Source: Deltaproteobacteria bacterium GWA2_38_16
Lineage (GTDB): Bacteria; Bdellovibrionota; JACOXK01; 2-02-FULL-40-11
Assembly (NCBI GenBank): GCA_001797335.1
Contig: MGPE01000002.1
Location: forward strand, 200,538 to 264,537
Direction: 5' to 3'
DNA: 64,000 nucleotides
The position numbers and the translations under genes are program-made. How positions within the stretch are numbered: position 1 is the first letter of the stretch; every line of letters begins with the position of its first letter. The notes under the pieces are model-generated. The model was given only the letters and a program-made list of their open reading frames with translations. It had not been told where the DNA came from and did no database searches. This document shows, one piece after another, positions 1 through 9,275 of the stretch.

Positions 1-649
1 AAAGTGCTTTGGTTGCCCCCGAAGAGGTGGGGATCATCGAAAGCCCAGCAGCCCTGGCTCGTCTTAAATCTTTATGAGCTAAATCCAAAACACGTTGATC
101 GTTCGTATAGGAATGAATAGTCGTCATAAACGCTTTTTCAATGCCGATGTGATCTCTTAATACTTTAACCATCACTCCTAAGCAATTCGTTGTGCACGAC
201 GCATTAGAGACAATATGATGTTTTTTGGCATCATATTGATCTTCATTAATCCCCATCACCACCGTTAAATCATCGTCTTTACAGGGAGCAGAAACCAAGA
301 CTTTTTGCGCTCCAGCATCCATATGTTTTTTGGCTGCCTCACGGGTTACAAAATGCCCTGTACATTCAAACACCAAATCTACCTTTAATTCTTTCCAGGG
401 AAGACTTTCGGGAAGTTGATGCGCTGTAATGATAATTTCTTTACCATTCACTAAAATTCTATCTTTTAAAGCTTGTACTTGGCCCTCAAACGTTCCATGC
501 ACAGAATCGTATTTTAATAAATGAGCCAGCGTTTTTACATCGCTTAAATCATTGATCGCCATCACCTCTATTTTTCTTTTAGAGGTATGTGCTAATCGCA
601 GCAGTTGTCTGCCAATGCGACCAAACCCATTAATAGCTACTCGGATCAT
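1..649 (-). CDS. gap: Type I glyceraldehyde-3-phosphate dehydrogenase (3' end outside window)
   Basis: Oxidative phosphorylation of glyceraldehyde-3-phosphate to 1,3-bisphosphoglycerate with NAD+, a cytoplasmic glycolysis step. I translated the reverse strand by hand: it opens [14 protein letters not shown], the Rossmann NAD-binding start. Asp34 in AINDLSD suggests NAD+ rather than NADP+ preference. SNASCTTNC carries the catalytic Cys152, and the next His lies in TTIHSYTND. About 216 residues are visible of the roughly 330 usual for the family; the C-terminus lies beyond base 1. The ATG directly abuts the stop of the upstream ferredoxin gene (TAAATG), so the two are probably co-transcribed and translationally coupled. 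Assignment is firm. Confidence 0.96.
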   Translation of the reverse strand, partial: MIRVAINGFGRIGRQLLRLAHTSKRKIEVMAINDLSDVKTLAHLLKYDSVHGTFEGQVQALKDRILVNGKEIIITAHQLPESLPWKELKVDLVFECTGHFVTREAAKKHMDAGAQKVLVSAPCKDDDLTVVMGINEDQYDAKKHHIVSNASCTTNCLGVMVKVLRDHIGIEKAFMTTIHSYTNDQRVLDLAHKDLRRARAAGLSMIPTSSGATKAL

Positions 650-922
650 TTAAGCTTTTGCATTCGGGGGAAGTGCCCTACCAAAAAAGTCGTAATTCTT
701 TTTAATAAACGCATTCCATTTTTCTGGCAACTCTTCCATGGGGAAAATGGCTTCCACAGGGCATGCAGGCACACAGGCCCCACAATCAATGCATTCCTGA
801 GGATCGATATAGAGCATGTCTGAATTTCCATCGGCGGATTCGTGAATACAATCCACTGGACAAACTTCAACGCATGCTTTATCTTTCACATTTACACAAG
901 GTTCAGCAATGATATGAGTCAT
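650..922 (-). CDS. FdxA-like [4Fe-4S]/7Fe ferredoxin
   Basis: Small cytoplasmic electron carrier of 90 residues. The N-terminal half has Cys9, Cys17 and Cys21 in the spacing seen in bacterial seven-iron ferredoxins (EPCVNVKDKACVEVCPVDC). The second half has a complete CIDCGACVPACP four-cysteine motif. The family usually has a [3Fe-4S] plus a [4Fe-4S] cluster; which clusters form here is inferred. A strong Shine-Dalgarno, AAGGAGGAGT at 931-940, sits 8 bases before the ATG. The gene directly precedes gap with no spacer, so low-potential electrons and glycolytic NADH metabolism may be co-regulated, although ferredoxin is not a known GAPDH partner. Redox partner unknown. Confidence 0.9.
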   Translation of the reverse strand: MTHIIAEPCVNVKDKACVEVCPVDCIHESADGNSDMLYIDPQECIDCGACVPACPVEAIFPMEELPEKWNAFIKKNYDFFGRALPPNAKA

Positions 923-955
923 AATACGTTACTCCTCCTTACAAGGTTTATAAAT

Positions 956-985
956 TTCGTATCGTAATTAAAAGGCTCTTGTCAA
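956..985 (-). promoter_or_regulatory. Candidate sigma70 promoter for ferredoxin-gap
   Basis: Reading the minus strand, a perfect TTGACA (985-980) is followed after 18 bases by TACGAA (961-956), a weak -10. The predicted start would leave a leader of about 28 bases containing the AAGGAGG site. The -10 is poor, so this is tentative. Confidence 0.3.
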
Positions 986-996
986 CTTAATATCAA

Positions 997-1959
997 ATGA
1001 AGCGTTTATATTATTCTTTCAATGATTACTTAAGAGAAAAGTTTCATCAAAAAGTCTATAAAATTTCTCTAGATAGTGGGTTTAATTGCCCCAATCGAGA
1101 TGGCACTTTGGCCGTGGGCGGCTGTACGTATTGCGATGAAGGATCCCGAGCACCTGGGGTAAACCCAACGCTTTCCATTCAAGAACAACTCTTAGAGGGC
1201 ATGGCAAGAATGAAAAAACGATATCATGCCCAAAAATTTATTGCCTATTTTCAAGCCTACACCAATACCTATGACAAGGTAGAAGTTTTACAAGAAAGAT
1301 ATGAAAAAGCCCTAAGCCACCCAGATATTGTAGGACTTTCTGTGAGTACTCGACCAGATACTTTATCTCAAGGCGCGCTTGATCTCTTAGATGATATTGG
1401 GAAAAAATATTTGGTGTGGTTAGAATTGGGACTTCAAACCATTCATGACAGAACCAATGAACTTTTAAATCGCTGGCATACGTTTGAACAATTTAAAACA
1501 ACACTTTTAAAAGCCAAAGAAAAACCCAATTTAAAAATCTGCACACACTTAATATTAGGACTTCCCGGAGAAACGATAGAGGATATGCACCAAACTATTG
1601 ATACCGTCACCCAGCTTCCCATAGATGGATATAAACTCCACCTCTTGCATGTCATTAAAAATACAAAACTCTACGATCAATACTTAAAAGGGGAAATAAG
1701 CGTTTTTGAAGAAGATAATTACGTAACACTTATATGCGATGTCTTAGAAAAAATTCCTTCGACTTCTGTTATCCATCGTCTCACGGGAGATGCGGCTTCT
1801 GAAAAACTCGTAGCTCCCAGGTGGGCTTTAGAAAAAAGTCGGGTCATTCAAAAAATTAAAGATGAGTTACAAAAACGAGGGACATCACAAGGGTATCGTT
1901 TTTCATCCGCTGGAAGCAGCCCCACCGCGCATTACTTCACGGATAATACACTTTTTTAG
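997..1959 (+). CDS. TIGR01212-family radical SAM protein (YhcC-like)
   Basis: A 320-residue radical S-adenosylmethionine protein of the YhcC/Elp3-related family. The iron-sulfur motif is in FNCPNRDGTLAVGGCTYC: one cysteine, then a CxxC after the long family-specific spacer. Later blocks GLSVSTRPDTL, WLELGLQT and THLILGLPGET are the SAM and barrel motifs typical of the family. Substrate is not established from sequence; tRNA modification is often suggested. The gene is divergent from the ferredoxin gene, a plausible electron source for the cluster. Its last 57 bases overlap the convergent downstream gene; the ending TSQGY resembles the normal C-terminus of the family, so the extra residues after it may be lineage-specific. 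Confidence 0.9.
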   Translation: MKRLYYSFNDYLREKFHQKVYKISLDSGFNCPNRDGTLAVGGCTYCDEGSRAPGVNPTLSIQEQLLEGMARMKKRYHAQKFIAYFQAYTNTYDKVEVLQERYEKALSHPDIVGLSVSTRPDTLSQGALDLLDDIGKKYLVWLELGLQTIHDRTNELLNRWHTFEQFKTTLLKAKEKPNLKICTHLILGLPGETIEDMHQTIDTVTQLPIDGYKLHLLHVIKNTKLYDQYLKGEISVFEEDNYVTLICDVLEKIPSTSVIHRLTGDAASEKLVAPRWALEKSRVIQKIKDELQKRGTSQGYRFSSAGSSPTAHYFTDNTLF

Positions 1960-3141
1960 AATGGTCCCAATGTGTTTGGGTGTCCAGAAATCTTTTGTTA
2001 ATCGCGATAATCGCTCTAATTCACTAGATGCCATTTTCATATCCAATCTTGCTTTTGGATGCCAAAAATCTCTTTTCAAAAATTCTAAGAATTTCGCTCT
2101 GGATATGCCTTCTAACGGAGGTGAAAAATCACGGGCCAATCGTTCGGCCATATCATTTATATAAGGCGCAACGGGCTGAGCTTGAATTTTTCCTTGCACA
2201 TGTTCCAGTGCCAATGCCAATGAAGAAGAAGTAAAAAAAGAAATTTCGAGAGTTAATCCTTCAAATTTTCCTTCCTCTGTTATAGAAGAAACCAGAGTAG
2301 CTCCCCGCTTTTTTTCAAAAAAGATCTTGGCTAAAAGGAGTGCCAATCCTCCTCCGGCTCGCTCAGCCACTTGCCAAGGATAAATACCTCTGCCCCCTCT
2401 ACTGCTCGTCACATGATAGTCTTTAAGCACAATCACCATTTTTCGACTTTCAAGATCTATAGAAATTTCGGGTTTACCAGAAGCAGTATCTTGATCATGA
2501 TTATAAAAATCGCTTAAAAGCACCATGAGAAAAAATTCTGTCAGAGGATCACCGGTCCTGAGTACCATTTTTATTTCTCTATTAAAAAAAGAGCCTCGTT
2601 CAAGCTCTCCAAACATTCCTGCATCTTCGGCTAACATCATCGTCACTTCCAAATTGGCGCGAAGTGTTTCTAAAGTTTCAAAATGAGTCACATCATGGCC
2701 TTGAGCACTCAGCACTTCTTTTGAAAGCTCTAAGGCGTTCATCACATGCCGTAAATTGGTTAAAACGATTTCTTTTCCTTCCCCTTCCTCCGATAACGTC
2801 CCTATAATTTTTTCTTTGGCTTGTTCTAAAAAATTAAGCGCTGCTTTAATTCTTAAAAATAACTCCCGAGAATTTCTAGGCTGATACGTGGCATTTCTAA
2901 GCTCTAGTATCTTTATCACTCTTTCAAATCTACCAAAGATTCGAATCATCTCAGGATCAGAAGCATGCTTCTGAAAGTCATCGTGAAGATATCCAAAAAT
3001 AGAGGTCAATTTATTATTCAGAATGTGTCTTAAACCATTGTGTATCTCTACACATTCTTCAATGGGGATATCTATAGCTTCTTCCTGGGCAAAAGCGGGA
3101 ATCCAGAGGAAACAAAGAAAAAATAGGGCTTTAATCTTCAT
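1903..3141 (-). CDS. Exported histidine-kinase-like protein
   Basis: About 412 residues starting with a clear signal peptide (KIKALFFLCFLWIPAFA, cleavage near QEE). Right after it comes an H-box-like helix, HILNNKLTSIFGY, like the phospho-acceptor helix of histidine kinases, with the His near residue 39. The C-terminal part has a glycine-rich GGRGIYPWQVAERAGGGLAL segment and a strand ending GLTLEISF, resembling the G-box region of a HATPase_c domain. There is no second membrane helix, so the kinase-like body should sit in the periplasm or outside, where ATP is scarce. Function unknown: a degenerate kinase fold reused for binding is one option. I chose ATG 3141 over GTG 3144; no clear RBS supports either. 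Convergent overlap with the radical SAM gene. Confidence 0.6.
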   Translation of the reverse strand: MKIKALFFLCFLWIPAFAQEEAIDIPIEECVEIHNGLRHILNNKLTSIFGYLHDDFQKHASDPEMIRIFGRFERVIKILELRNATYQPRNSRELFLRIKAALNFLEQAKEKIIGTLSEEGEGKEIVLTNLRHVMNALELSKEVLSAQGHDVTHFETLETLRANLEVTMMLAEDAGMFGELERGSFFNREIKMVLRTGDPLTEFFLMVLLSDFYNHDQDTASGKPEISIDLESRKMVIVLKDYHVTSSRGGRGIYPWQVAERAGGGLALLLAKIFFEKKRGATLVSSITEEGKFEGLTLEISFFTSSSLALALEHVQGKIQAQPVAPYINDMAERLARDFSPPLEGISRAKFLEFLKRDFWHPKARLDMKMASSELERLSRLTKDFWTPKHIGTILKKCIIREVMRGGAASSG

Positions 3142-3203
3142 CACAATAGAGGGGCATTATAATATAAAGTGACACTTTAGTCAAAATTTGTAAATTATTG
3201 AAT

Positions 3204-4598
3204 TTATTCTCGTTTTAATATTCCTGGATTAGTAAGCTTATCAGGCGAAAGATACTTTTTAATTTCTGCTGAAGTCAAGATGCCCTTTTCTTCAATCATC
3301 TTTAAAATAGAGGTGTCGGTTTTAATGGATTCCTTTACCACTTCTGCGGCCTTTGCATAGCCAATAATGGGATTTAAGGCCGTGGCTAATCCCAACGATT
3401 CTTCAAAATATTTTTTGCACTGCTTTTCATTAGCACGAATTCCTTCAATGCATTTTTGAGAAAGCATCGTCATCATGTGGGTTAAAATTTTTGAAGAAAA
3501 TAAAATATTATAAATAATTACAGGCATCATCACATTGAGCTGCAGCTGAGAAGCCTGAGAGGCCATGGACACAGCCACATCATTTCCCACCACTTGAAAG
3601 CACACCATGTTGGTACATTCTAAAATACTGGGATTGACCTTCCCCGGCATAATCGAAGACCCTGGCTGAACCGCCGGTAAAAAAACTTCATTTAATCCCG
3701 TTCTAGGGCCTGATGATAACAGTCTTAAGTCATTGGCAATTTTTGTAATGTCTAATGCTAGATTTTTTAAAGCTGAAGAATACTCTGCGAAATCCGCTGT
3801 AGAGCTAGCAATTTCAATAAAATTGGTGGGATTTTTTAAAGATAATTTTGTAAACCCACTGAGCACCTCAACCATTTTTTTTGCATACTGAGGATGAGAG
3901 TTCATTCCTGTACCGGCTGCTGTGGCCCCAATATTTAAAGACGTCAGAGATTCTTTAGCTTTTTGAATTCTCGTTAAGGCTTTTTCTAACATCACCGCAT
4001 AGGCTTCAAACTCTTGTCCTAATCGAATCGGTACGGCATCTTGCAAATGGGTTCTGGCAGTCGTTGCAATTTTATCAAACTCTTTTCCTTTTTTTCGAAA
4101 CGATTGAACCAATTTTTTAAGCGCTTCTTCTAAAAGAGCGTTTAAGAGGAGAGACGAAATCCGCATGGCCGCTGGAAATGTGTCGTTTGTGGACTGAGCC
4201 ATATTCACATGGTCATTGGGATTGACCCTTGAATAATCCCCTTTTTTCCCACCTAAAATTTCAGTAGCACGATTGGCAATCACTTCATTGGCATTCATAT
4301 TAAAAGAAGTGCCGGCTCCGGCTTGAAAGACATCAATAATAAATTGATCGTGAAACTTTCCACTTAAAATCTCATCACACGCTTGGATAATGGCTTTAGA
4401 AATTTTTACATCTAATACACCTAAAGAGGTATTCACTTGGGCTGCTGCTTTTTTAATGAAGGCATAGGTTTGAATCAAAACTTCTGGCTCTCTTAACCCG
4501 CTAATAGGAAAATTTTCAAATCCTCGCAGGGTTTGAATACCGTAATAAGCATCGTCTGAAACTTTCTTTTCCCCCAAGCTATCTTTTTCTGTACGCAT
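3204..4598 (-). CDS. aspA: Aspartate ammonia-lyase
   Basis: Reversible deamination of L-aspartate to fumarate and ammonia, in the cytoplasm as a homotetramer. The 464-residue protein has the fumarase/aspartase signature GSSIMPGKVNP, plus GAGTSFNMNANEVIANRA and TARTHLQDAVP, all active-site blocks of the superfamily. The block GAGTSFNMNANEV favours aspartase over fumarase. Length fits E. coli AspA (478). A start 13 codons upstream is possible, but GGGAGAAATGT just before ATG 4598 supports the shorter form. It is divergent from the transketolase pair. Aspartate-to-fumarate conversion fits amino-acid fermentation together with tyrosine phenol-lyase and tryptophanase in the window. Confidence 0.93.
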   Translation of the reverse strand: MRTEKDSLGEKKVSDDAYYGIQTLRGFENFPISGLREPEVLIQTYAFIKKAAAQVNTSLGVLDVKISKAIIQACDEILSGKFHDQFIIDVFQAGAGTSFNMNANEVIANRATEILGGKKGDYSRVNPNDHVNMAQSTNDTFPAAMRISSLLLNALLEEALKKLVQSFRKKGKEFDKIATTARTHLQDAVPIRLGQEFEAYAVMLEKALTRIQKAKESLTSLNIGATAAGTGMNSHPQYAKKMVEVLSGFTKLSLKNPTNFIEIASSTADFAEYSSALKNLALDITKIANDLRLLSSGPRTGLNEVFLPAVQPGSSIMPGKVNPSILECTNMVCFQVVGNDVAVSMASQASQLQLNVMMPVIIYNILFSSKILTHMMTMLSQKCIEGIRANEKQCKKYFEESLGLATALNPIIGYAKAAEVVKESIKTDTSILKMIEEKGILTSAEIKKYLSPDKLTNPGILKRE

Positions 4599-4663
4599 AC
4601 ATTTCTCCCTTCCCCGTTTCTTATCTTGATTTTTCACCCAATTTCCAATACCTTATCGCAAAA

Positions 4664-5506
4664 ATGAATGATGAAGATCATACTATAGAAAAATTAACCC
4701 AAATTGCAAGGGAACTGCGTATCTTAGCGCTCAAAGCCATTACCGAAGCCAAATCTGGCCACCCCGGAGGGTCCCTTTCAGCAGCAGATATTGTGACCAC
4801 TCTTTTTTTTCATCAGATGAGCCACGATCCACAAAATCCCCATTGTCCAGACAGAGACCGCTTTGTCCTCTCTAAAGGCCATGGCTGTCCTATTCTGTAT
4901 GCAGCGTTGGCTAAAGCCGGTTATTTTCCAGAAAGTGAGCTTTTAACAACCCTTCGAAAAGTGAATAGTCGAATCCAAGGCCATCCAGACCACGTACGAT
5001 TTCCTTTTATGGAAACTTCTTCTGGATCTTTAGGCCAAGGCCTTTCCATTGCTCAAGGTATGGCTCTCGCCGCTCAAATCGACAAAAAGAAATATAAAAT
5101 TTATTGCCTTTTAGGCGACGGAGAAATCCAAGAAGGCCAGATTTGGGAAACCGCCATGTCAGCTCCTAAATATCATTTAGATAATTTGATTGCGATTATT
5201 GATGCCAACAAAGGCCAAATCGATGGGTATACAAAAGATGTCATGAATCTTTCTCCTTTAAAACAAAAATGGGAAGCGTTTAATTGGGAAGTTCAAGAAA
5301 TTAATGGGCATAATTTTTCTGAAATTTTAAATGCGTTTAATAACACACAAAAAGAACAAAAAAAACCTCACTTGATTATTGCCAATACAATTAAAGGCAA
5401 AGGGGTTTCTTTTATGGAGAATAATATTGAATGGCACGGAACCGCTCCCACTCCCGAACAACGAGACAAAGCAATTCAAGAACTTACAAGTGAGAAATAT
5501 TCATGA
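4664..5506 (+). CDS. Transketolase, N-terminal subunit
   Basis: The thiamine-diphosphate-binding half of a split transketolase (280 residues), acting in the non-oxidative pentose phosphate pathway. Key blocks: AKSGHPGGSLSAADI, FVLSKGHGCPILYA, ETSSGSLGQGLSIAQG, and the ThDP/Mg motif LLGDGEIQEGQIWETAM followed by IDANKGQIDG. The protein ends about where the pyrimidine-binding domain begins in full-length enzymes. That domain is the next gene, whose ATG overlaps this stop by four bases (ATGA), so the subunits should be made in equal amounts. Split transketolases are common in anaerobes, archaea and many uncultured bacteria. Confidence 0.93.
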   Translation: MNDEDHTIEKLTQIARELRILALKAITEAKSGHPGGSLSAADIVTTLFFHQMSHDPQNPHCPDRDRFVLSKGHGCPILYAALAKAGYFPESELLTTLRKVNSRIQGHPDHVRFPFMETSSGSLGQGLSIAQGMALAAQIDKKKYKIYCLLGDGEIQEGQIWETAMSAPKYHLDNLIAIIDANKGQIDGYTKDVMNLSPLKQKWEAFNWEVQEINGHNFSEILNAFNNTQKEQKKPHLIIANTIKGKGVSFMENNIEWHGTAPTPEQRDKAIQELTSEKYS

Positions 5507-6471
5507 CAGAATATGTAAACATTAATCCAAAAGTTCAAAAGGCATCTCGAGCGTCTTTTGGAGAAGCATTGGTTTCTATTGGAGAAAAATATCCCGAAGT
5601 CGTGGTCTTGGATGCAGATCTTTCTGTATCGACAAAAAGTGCGGGATTTTCTAAGAAATTTCCAGAGCGCTTTTTTCAAATGGGCATTGCAGAAAGCAAT
5701 ATGATTGGCACCGCAGCCGGTCTTGCACTCAGCGGAAAAACTCCTTTTTTATGTAGCTTTGGGTGTTTTGTCGTCGGCAGATTTGAAACCATTCGCATCT
5801 CTATCGCCTATAATCAGGTGAATGCCAGAATCATTGGAACCCATGCAGGCCTTGGAATTGGAGAAGACGGCTATACCCAAATGGCTCTAGAAGATATTGC
5901 GCTCATGCGCTCTCTTCCTGGAATGGGCGTTCTTCAACCAGCCGATGCCATTGAAACAGCCAAGATGATTGAATATTTAGCCGGCCATCACAAAGGCCCA
6001 GTGTATGTTCGGCTCACACGGCAAAATTTGGTAACTCTTTTTAACCAAGACTATGAATTTCAATACGGAAAAGGAGTCATGTTAAAAGAAGGTAAACACA
6101 TAGCCATTTTGGCAACGGGAGGAACTGTATATAATAGTTATTTGGCTTGTGAAAAGTTGGACAAAGATGGCCTTTCTACATCTCTTATTAACATCCACAC
6201 CTTAAAACCCATCGATGAAGATTTAATTCTAAAGCTGGCACGCTCCCACAAACGCATAGTTACCGTCGAAGATCACAACATTATTGGAGGCCTAGGAAGT
6301 GCTGTGAGCGAAGTTTTGGCAGAAGAAGGTGCTTCTATTCCCCTTCTTCGCTTGGGCGTTCAAGATATTTATGGTGAATCTGGCACCGCTGAAGATTTGT
6401 ACGAAAAATACGGTCTCTCCCCTCAGAAAATTTATGAATCCATTTGCACTGACCATTTGCAACTTACATAA
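5503..6471 (+). CDS. Transketolase, C-terminal subunit
   Basis: The pyrimidine-binding and C-terminal half (322 residues) that completes the split transketolase. FFQMGIAESNMIGTAAGLALSGK has the conserved ThDP-activating glutamate region. GTHAGLGIGEDGYTQMALEDIALMRSLPGM is the transketolase core, and VTVEDHNIIGGLGSAVSE is the C-terminal domain. Related to the DXS and 1-deoxy-xylulose families, but the separate partner subunit upstream argues for transketolase. It overlaps the upstream gene by 4 bases. The ABC-transporter gene start (6434) lies inside its last 38 bases, so all four genes 4664-7934 look like one transcript. Confidence 0.92.
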   Translation: MTEYVNINPKVQKASRASFGEALVSIGEKYPEVVVLDADLSVSTKSAGFSKKFPERFFQMGIAESNMIGTAAGLALSGKTPFLCSFGCFVVGRFETIRISIAYNQVNARIIGTHAGLGIGEDGYTQMALEDIALMRSLPGMGVLQPADAIETAKMIEYLAGHHKGPVYVRLTRQNLVTLFNQDYEFQYGKGVMLKEGKHIAILATGGTVYNSYLACEKLDKDGLSTSLINIHTLKPIDEDLILKLARSHKRIVTVEDHNIIGGLGSAVSEVLAEEGASIPLLRLGVQDIYGESGTAEDLYEKYGLSPQKIYESICTDHLQLT

Positions 6472-7171
6472 GAACTTTCATTCATTAGAAGTATTAAAAG
6501 GGATTAATTTAAATATTAAATCCGGAATGTTTTTTGGTCTCTTAGGCCCCAATGGGGCTGGCAAAAGCACCACCATTAATATCCTTGCGGGACTCACCCT
6601 AAAATCTAAGGGCGATGTAAAGATTTTTGGTTATGATATTGAAAAAGACTATAAAACCGTACGCCAGTTTATTGGACTTTCCCAACAAGAATTTAATCTT
6701 GATCGTTTTTTTACGCTACATGATCTTTTGCTCTACCAAGGAGGGCTATACGGATTACGTCAGACAGAAGTAAAAAAACGAGTAGAAGAACTGCTTCAAA
6801 GATTTGGACTGTGGGAACATCGCCACCAAAAACCTCACCGGCTTTCTGGAGGCTTAAAACGCCGAGCCATGATTGTAAAAGCCCTGATTCATGATCCAAA
6901 AATTTTAATTTTAGATGAACCCACCGCTGGCGTAGACGTAGAACTTAGGCATGATCTTTGGAATTATTTAAAAAAACTCAATCGCGAAGGGAAAACCATT
7001 ATTTTAACCACCCATTATTTAGAAGAAGCCAAAACGCTGTGCGATGAAATTGCCATTCTTTTAGAGGGAAAAATTTTAATTCATGATTCCATTGAAAAGG
7101 TCATTGAACATTCCAAAGGAGATCTCATTAACTATTTTATTGAGGAAGATCAGGAGCAAGTCCATGCGTAA
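6434..7171 (+). CDS. ABC-2 type exporter, ATP-binding protein
   Basis: ATPase subunit (245 residues) of an ABC-2 exporter. Walker A GPNGAGKST, signature LSGGLKRRAMIVKALI, Walker B ILILDEPTAGVD and the switch histidine in ILTTHYLEEA are all intact. The open frame extends back to 6329, but that would run through most of the transketolase end. ATG 6434 gives a normal start (MNPFALTICNLHKNFHSLEV), still overlapping the transketolase subunit by 38 bases. The permease begins inside its last 8 bases, so the two form one transporter. It resembles DrrA/NodI/YadG-type ATPases. The exported substrate is unknown; lipid-linked products, drugs or polysaccharides are typical of the class. Confidence 0.92.
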   Translation: MNPFALTICNLHKNFHSLEVLKGINLNIKSGMFFGLLGPNGAGKSTTINILAGLTLKSKGDVKIFGYDIEKDYKTVRQFIGLSQQEFNLDRFFTLHDLLLYQGGLYGLRQTEVKKRVEELLQRFGLWEHRHQKPHRLSGGLKRRAMIVKALIHDPKILILDEPTAGVDVELRHDLWNYLKKLNREGKTIILTTHYLEEAKTLCDEIAILLEGKILIHDSIEKVIEHSKGDLINYFIEEDQEQVHA

Positions 7172-7934
7172 TCACTATTGGATTTCTTTATGGACCCTCA
7201 TCCGTCGAGAAATTGCCCGGTTTATGGGAATGAGAAACATGACCATTTTCCCACAAATGATTTCAACAGCGCTCTACATTATTATTTTTGGATTTTCTCT
7301 GGGCGGTAGAATTAAAGAAATTCATGGATTTCATTATATTGAGTTTATTTTTCCTGGACTTGTCTTAATGGGAGTTATTACTTCTAGTTACAACAATGCT
7401 TCAAACTATCTTTTCATGGCTCGCTATGACACAAGTATTCAAGATATATTATTGACTCCGTTATCCTATCTTCAAATGGTCTTTGCCTTTACGATTGGGT
7501 CGATTATTCGGGGGCTCATCGTGGGTGTTTTGGTTTTAGCCACGGGATGTATTCTTTTAAAACTTCCCATTTATTCGATGGCAGCCACGCTTATATTTTT
7601 ACTTTTGACCTCTCTTATTTTTGCATCATTCGGCATTATCACAGGGCTTTGGGCAGAGCGCTGGGAAGATTTAGCCCTATTTATTAATTATATTGTCACG
7701 CCTTTAAATTTTCTGGGAGGAATTTTTTATTCTATTGATATGCTTCCTCCGTGGTGGAGGCATTTGAGTCTATTGAATCCTATTTTTTATATGGTGAATG
7801 GCTTTCGCTATGGCATTTTAGGATTTAACGAAATCCCACTGTCTATTTCTTTTGCGCTAATGAGCGCTTTAAGCATATTTCTCTTCTTCTGGACCGTCTA
7901 TCTTTTTAAAATCGGGTATAAGTTAAAAACGTAA
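7164..7934 (+). CDS. ABC-2 type exporter, permease
   Basis: Inner-membrane permease of the same exporter, 256 residues with about six hydrophobic helices (e.g. MISTALYIIIFGFSLGG, IIRGLIVGVLVLATGC, LSISFALMSALSIFLFF). FIFPGLVLMGVITSSYNNAS and TPLNFLGGIFYSIDMLPPWW are typical ABC-2 membrane-domain blocks (YadH/NodJ-like). ATG 7164 is chosen because CAGGAG sits just upstream and the ORF before it is read in the ATPase region. Last gene of the transketolase-ABC transcript; it ends 27 bases before the convergent DUF4143 gene. Confidence 0.9.
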   Translation: MRNHYWISLWTLIRREIARFMGMRNMTIFPQMISTALYIIIFGFSLGGRIKEIHGFHYIEFIFPGLVLMGVITSSYNNASNYLFMARYDTSIQDILLTPLSYLQMVFAFTIGSIIRGLIVGVLVLATGCILLKLPIYSMAATLIFLLLTSLIFASFGIITGLWAERWEDLALFINYIVTPLNFLGGIFYSIDMLPPWWRHLSLLNPIFYMVNGFRYGILGFNEIPLSISFALMSALSIFLFFWTVYLFKIGYKLKT

Positions 7935-7961
7935 GGGCATTGATCGAATTCCATAGTACCC

Positions 7962-9263
7962 TTATAGTGTCGAAACAGCATAAATCGGGATTACTTTTAT
8001 TTTTTCCAGACGAGAAAAATTTTCATGTGAAAAGCGAACTCCTAATTTCATCCCCTTTTCTTCGAGAAATAAAAAAAGACTTCGCATCCCCCCTTTTGTC
8101 CCAGCTTTAACTTCAATGGGAAGAATTTCATTTTCTCTTTGGACGACATAATCAACTTCAGCATTGCTTGCCCGAGATTCTCTATGCCAATAATATAACT
8201 GGGGACGAATAGTGGGATCGTGATAAGCCATTAATTCCAATCCTACAAAAAGCTCAGCCAAATTCCCTTTACTAATGAGATCCATCGGATCTTTGAGCAT
8301 ATGGTCAGAGAGATTAAGGCCTAGGAGACGCTGATGGATCCCTAGATCAAAGAGAATAACTTTGAATTTTTTTTGATTGATCTGTGCCCCCAGAGGAATT
8401 CCGTTGGCTGATGTATGATACACACGATAAATAAGTCCCGACTTAATCAATAATTCTAAAGCCACTTTATACCCATGAATCGCCTCTTGCTGAGCAACTT
8501 TGGAATATTGAAACTTCCCGCCAGCCTGATGAGCAGCAGACCGAAAAACCTCCATCAGGCGGATAACAGACACTTTTTTTTTATACTTGGCAAAATCATC
8601 TTGGAAGGTCATTACAAGCTCATCGATTATTTTCTGACAGGAAGGAAGATCTCTCCCAGAGATAAAGGCAGAGATGACAGCAGGCATTCCTCCCAAAACC
8701 TGATAGATTCTAAATTTTTCTAGTAATTCACGATGCAAAGTAGTATCCAAAGGTTGACTAACGTTTGCGTTTTGTACCATCTGATCCAATTCTTCACGAC
8801 CTAAAGCCCATAAAAATTCTCGAAAAGAAAGAGGATAGAGAAAGAGATTTGAAATTCTTCCAACGCCGAAGGAGGGAATCTCAGAGAGGGCAAATTCCAG
8901 CATAGACCCCGCCGCGATGACATGAAGATTGGGCATCTTTTCATTATAAAAGCGTAAAGCACGAATTGCATTAGGACAAGCCTGAATCTCATCAAAAAAG
9001 AGCAAACTCTTTCCTGGCTTAAGAGAAACTCCCGAATAAGCAATCAATTTTTGATTGATTTCAGAAGGGTTTAATGCCCCCTCAAAAAAAGAAATAAGCC
9101 TTGGATCTTCTTCAAAATTAATCTCCATAAAGGTCTCAAATGTCTCGGCAAGCCTGCGAACACAATAGGTTTTCCCAACTTGCCTAGCACCCCGAAGAAG
9201 CAACACTTTTCTTTCCTGATCTTCCTTCCAAGCTTGAAGATATCTATCTATTTGTCTTTTCAT
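7962..9263 (-). CDS. AAA+ ATPase with DUF4143 domain
   Basis: A 433-residue protein of the widespread stand-alone AAA/DUF4143 family. The N-terminal P-loop domain has Walker A LLRGARQVGKTY, then FEEDPRLISF and a Walker B in SLLFFDEIQACPNAI. The C-terminal DUF4143 region contains YYWHRESRASNAEVDYVV and EILPIEVKAG, which look like a PD-(D/E)xK nuclease-type core (E/D...ExK). The biological role of the family is not settled. Such genes are often found singly, near toxin-antitoxin genes and in variable regions, as here. Three 11-bp repeats in perfect 33-bp register lie just upstream of its ATG (9276-9352) and may be its operator. Confidence 0.88.
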   Translation of the reverse strand: MKRQIDRYLQAWKEDQERKVLLLRGARQVGKTYCVRRLAETFETFMEINFEEDPRLISFFEGALNPSEINQKLIAYSGVSLKPGKSLLFFDEIQACPNAIRALRFYNEKMPNLHVIAAGSMLEFALSEIPSFGVGRISNLFLYPLSFREFLWALGREELDQMVQNANVSQPLDTTLHRELLEKFRIYQVLGGMPAVISAFISGRDLPSCQKIIDELVMTFQDDFAKYKKKVSVIRLMEVFRSAAHQAGGKFQYSKVAQQEAIHGYKVALELLIKSGLIYRVYHTSANGIPLGAQINQKKFKVILFDLGIHQRLLGLNLSDHMLKDPMDLISKGNLAELFVGLELMAYHDPTIRPQLYYWHRESRASNAEVDYVVQRENEILPIEVKAGTKGGMRSLFLFLEEKGMKLGVRFSHENFSRLEKIKVIPIYAVSTL

Positions 9264-9275
9264 GGTATTTTAAAT

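Noticed and set aside
6329..6433. Longer N-terminus for the ABC ATPase
   Set aside because: It would be read through conserved transketolase sequence in another frame; ATG 6434 gives the normal ATPase start.
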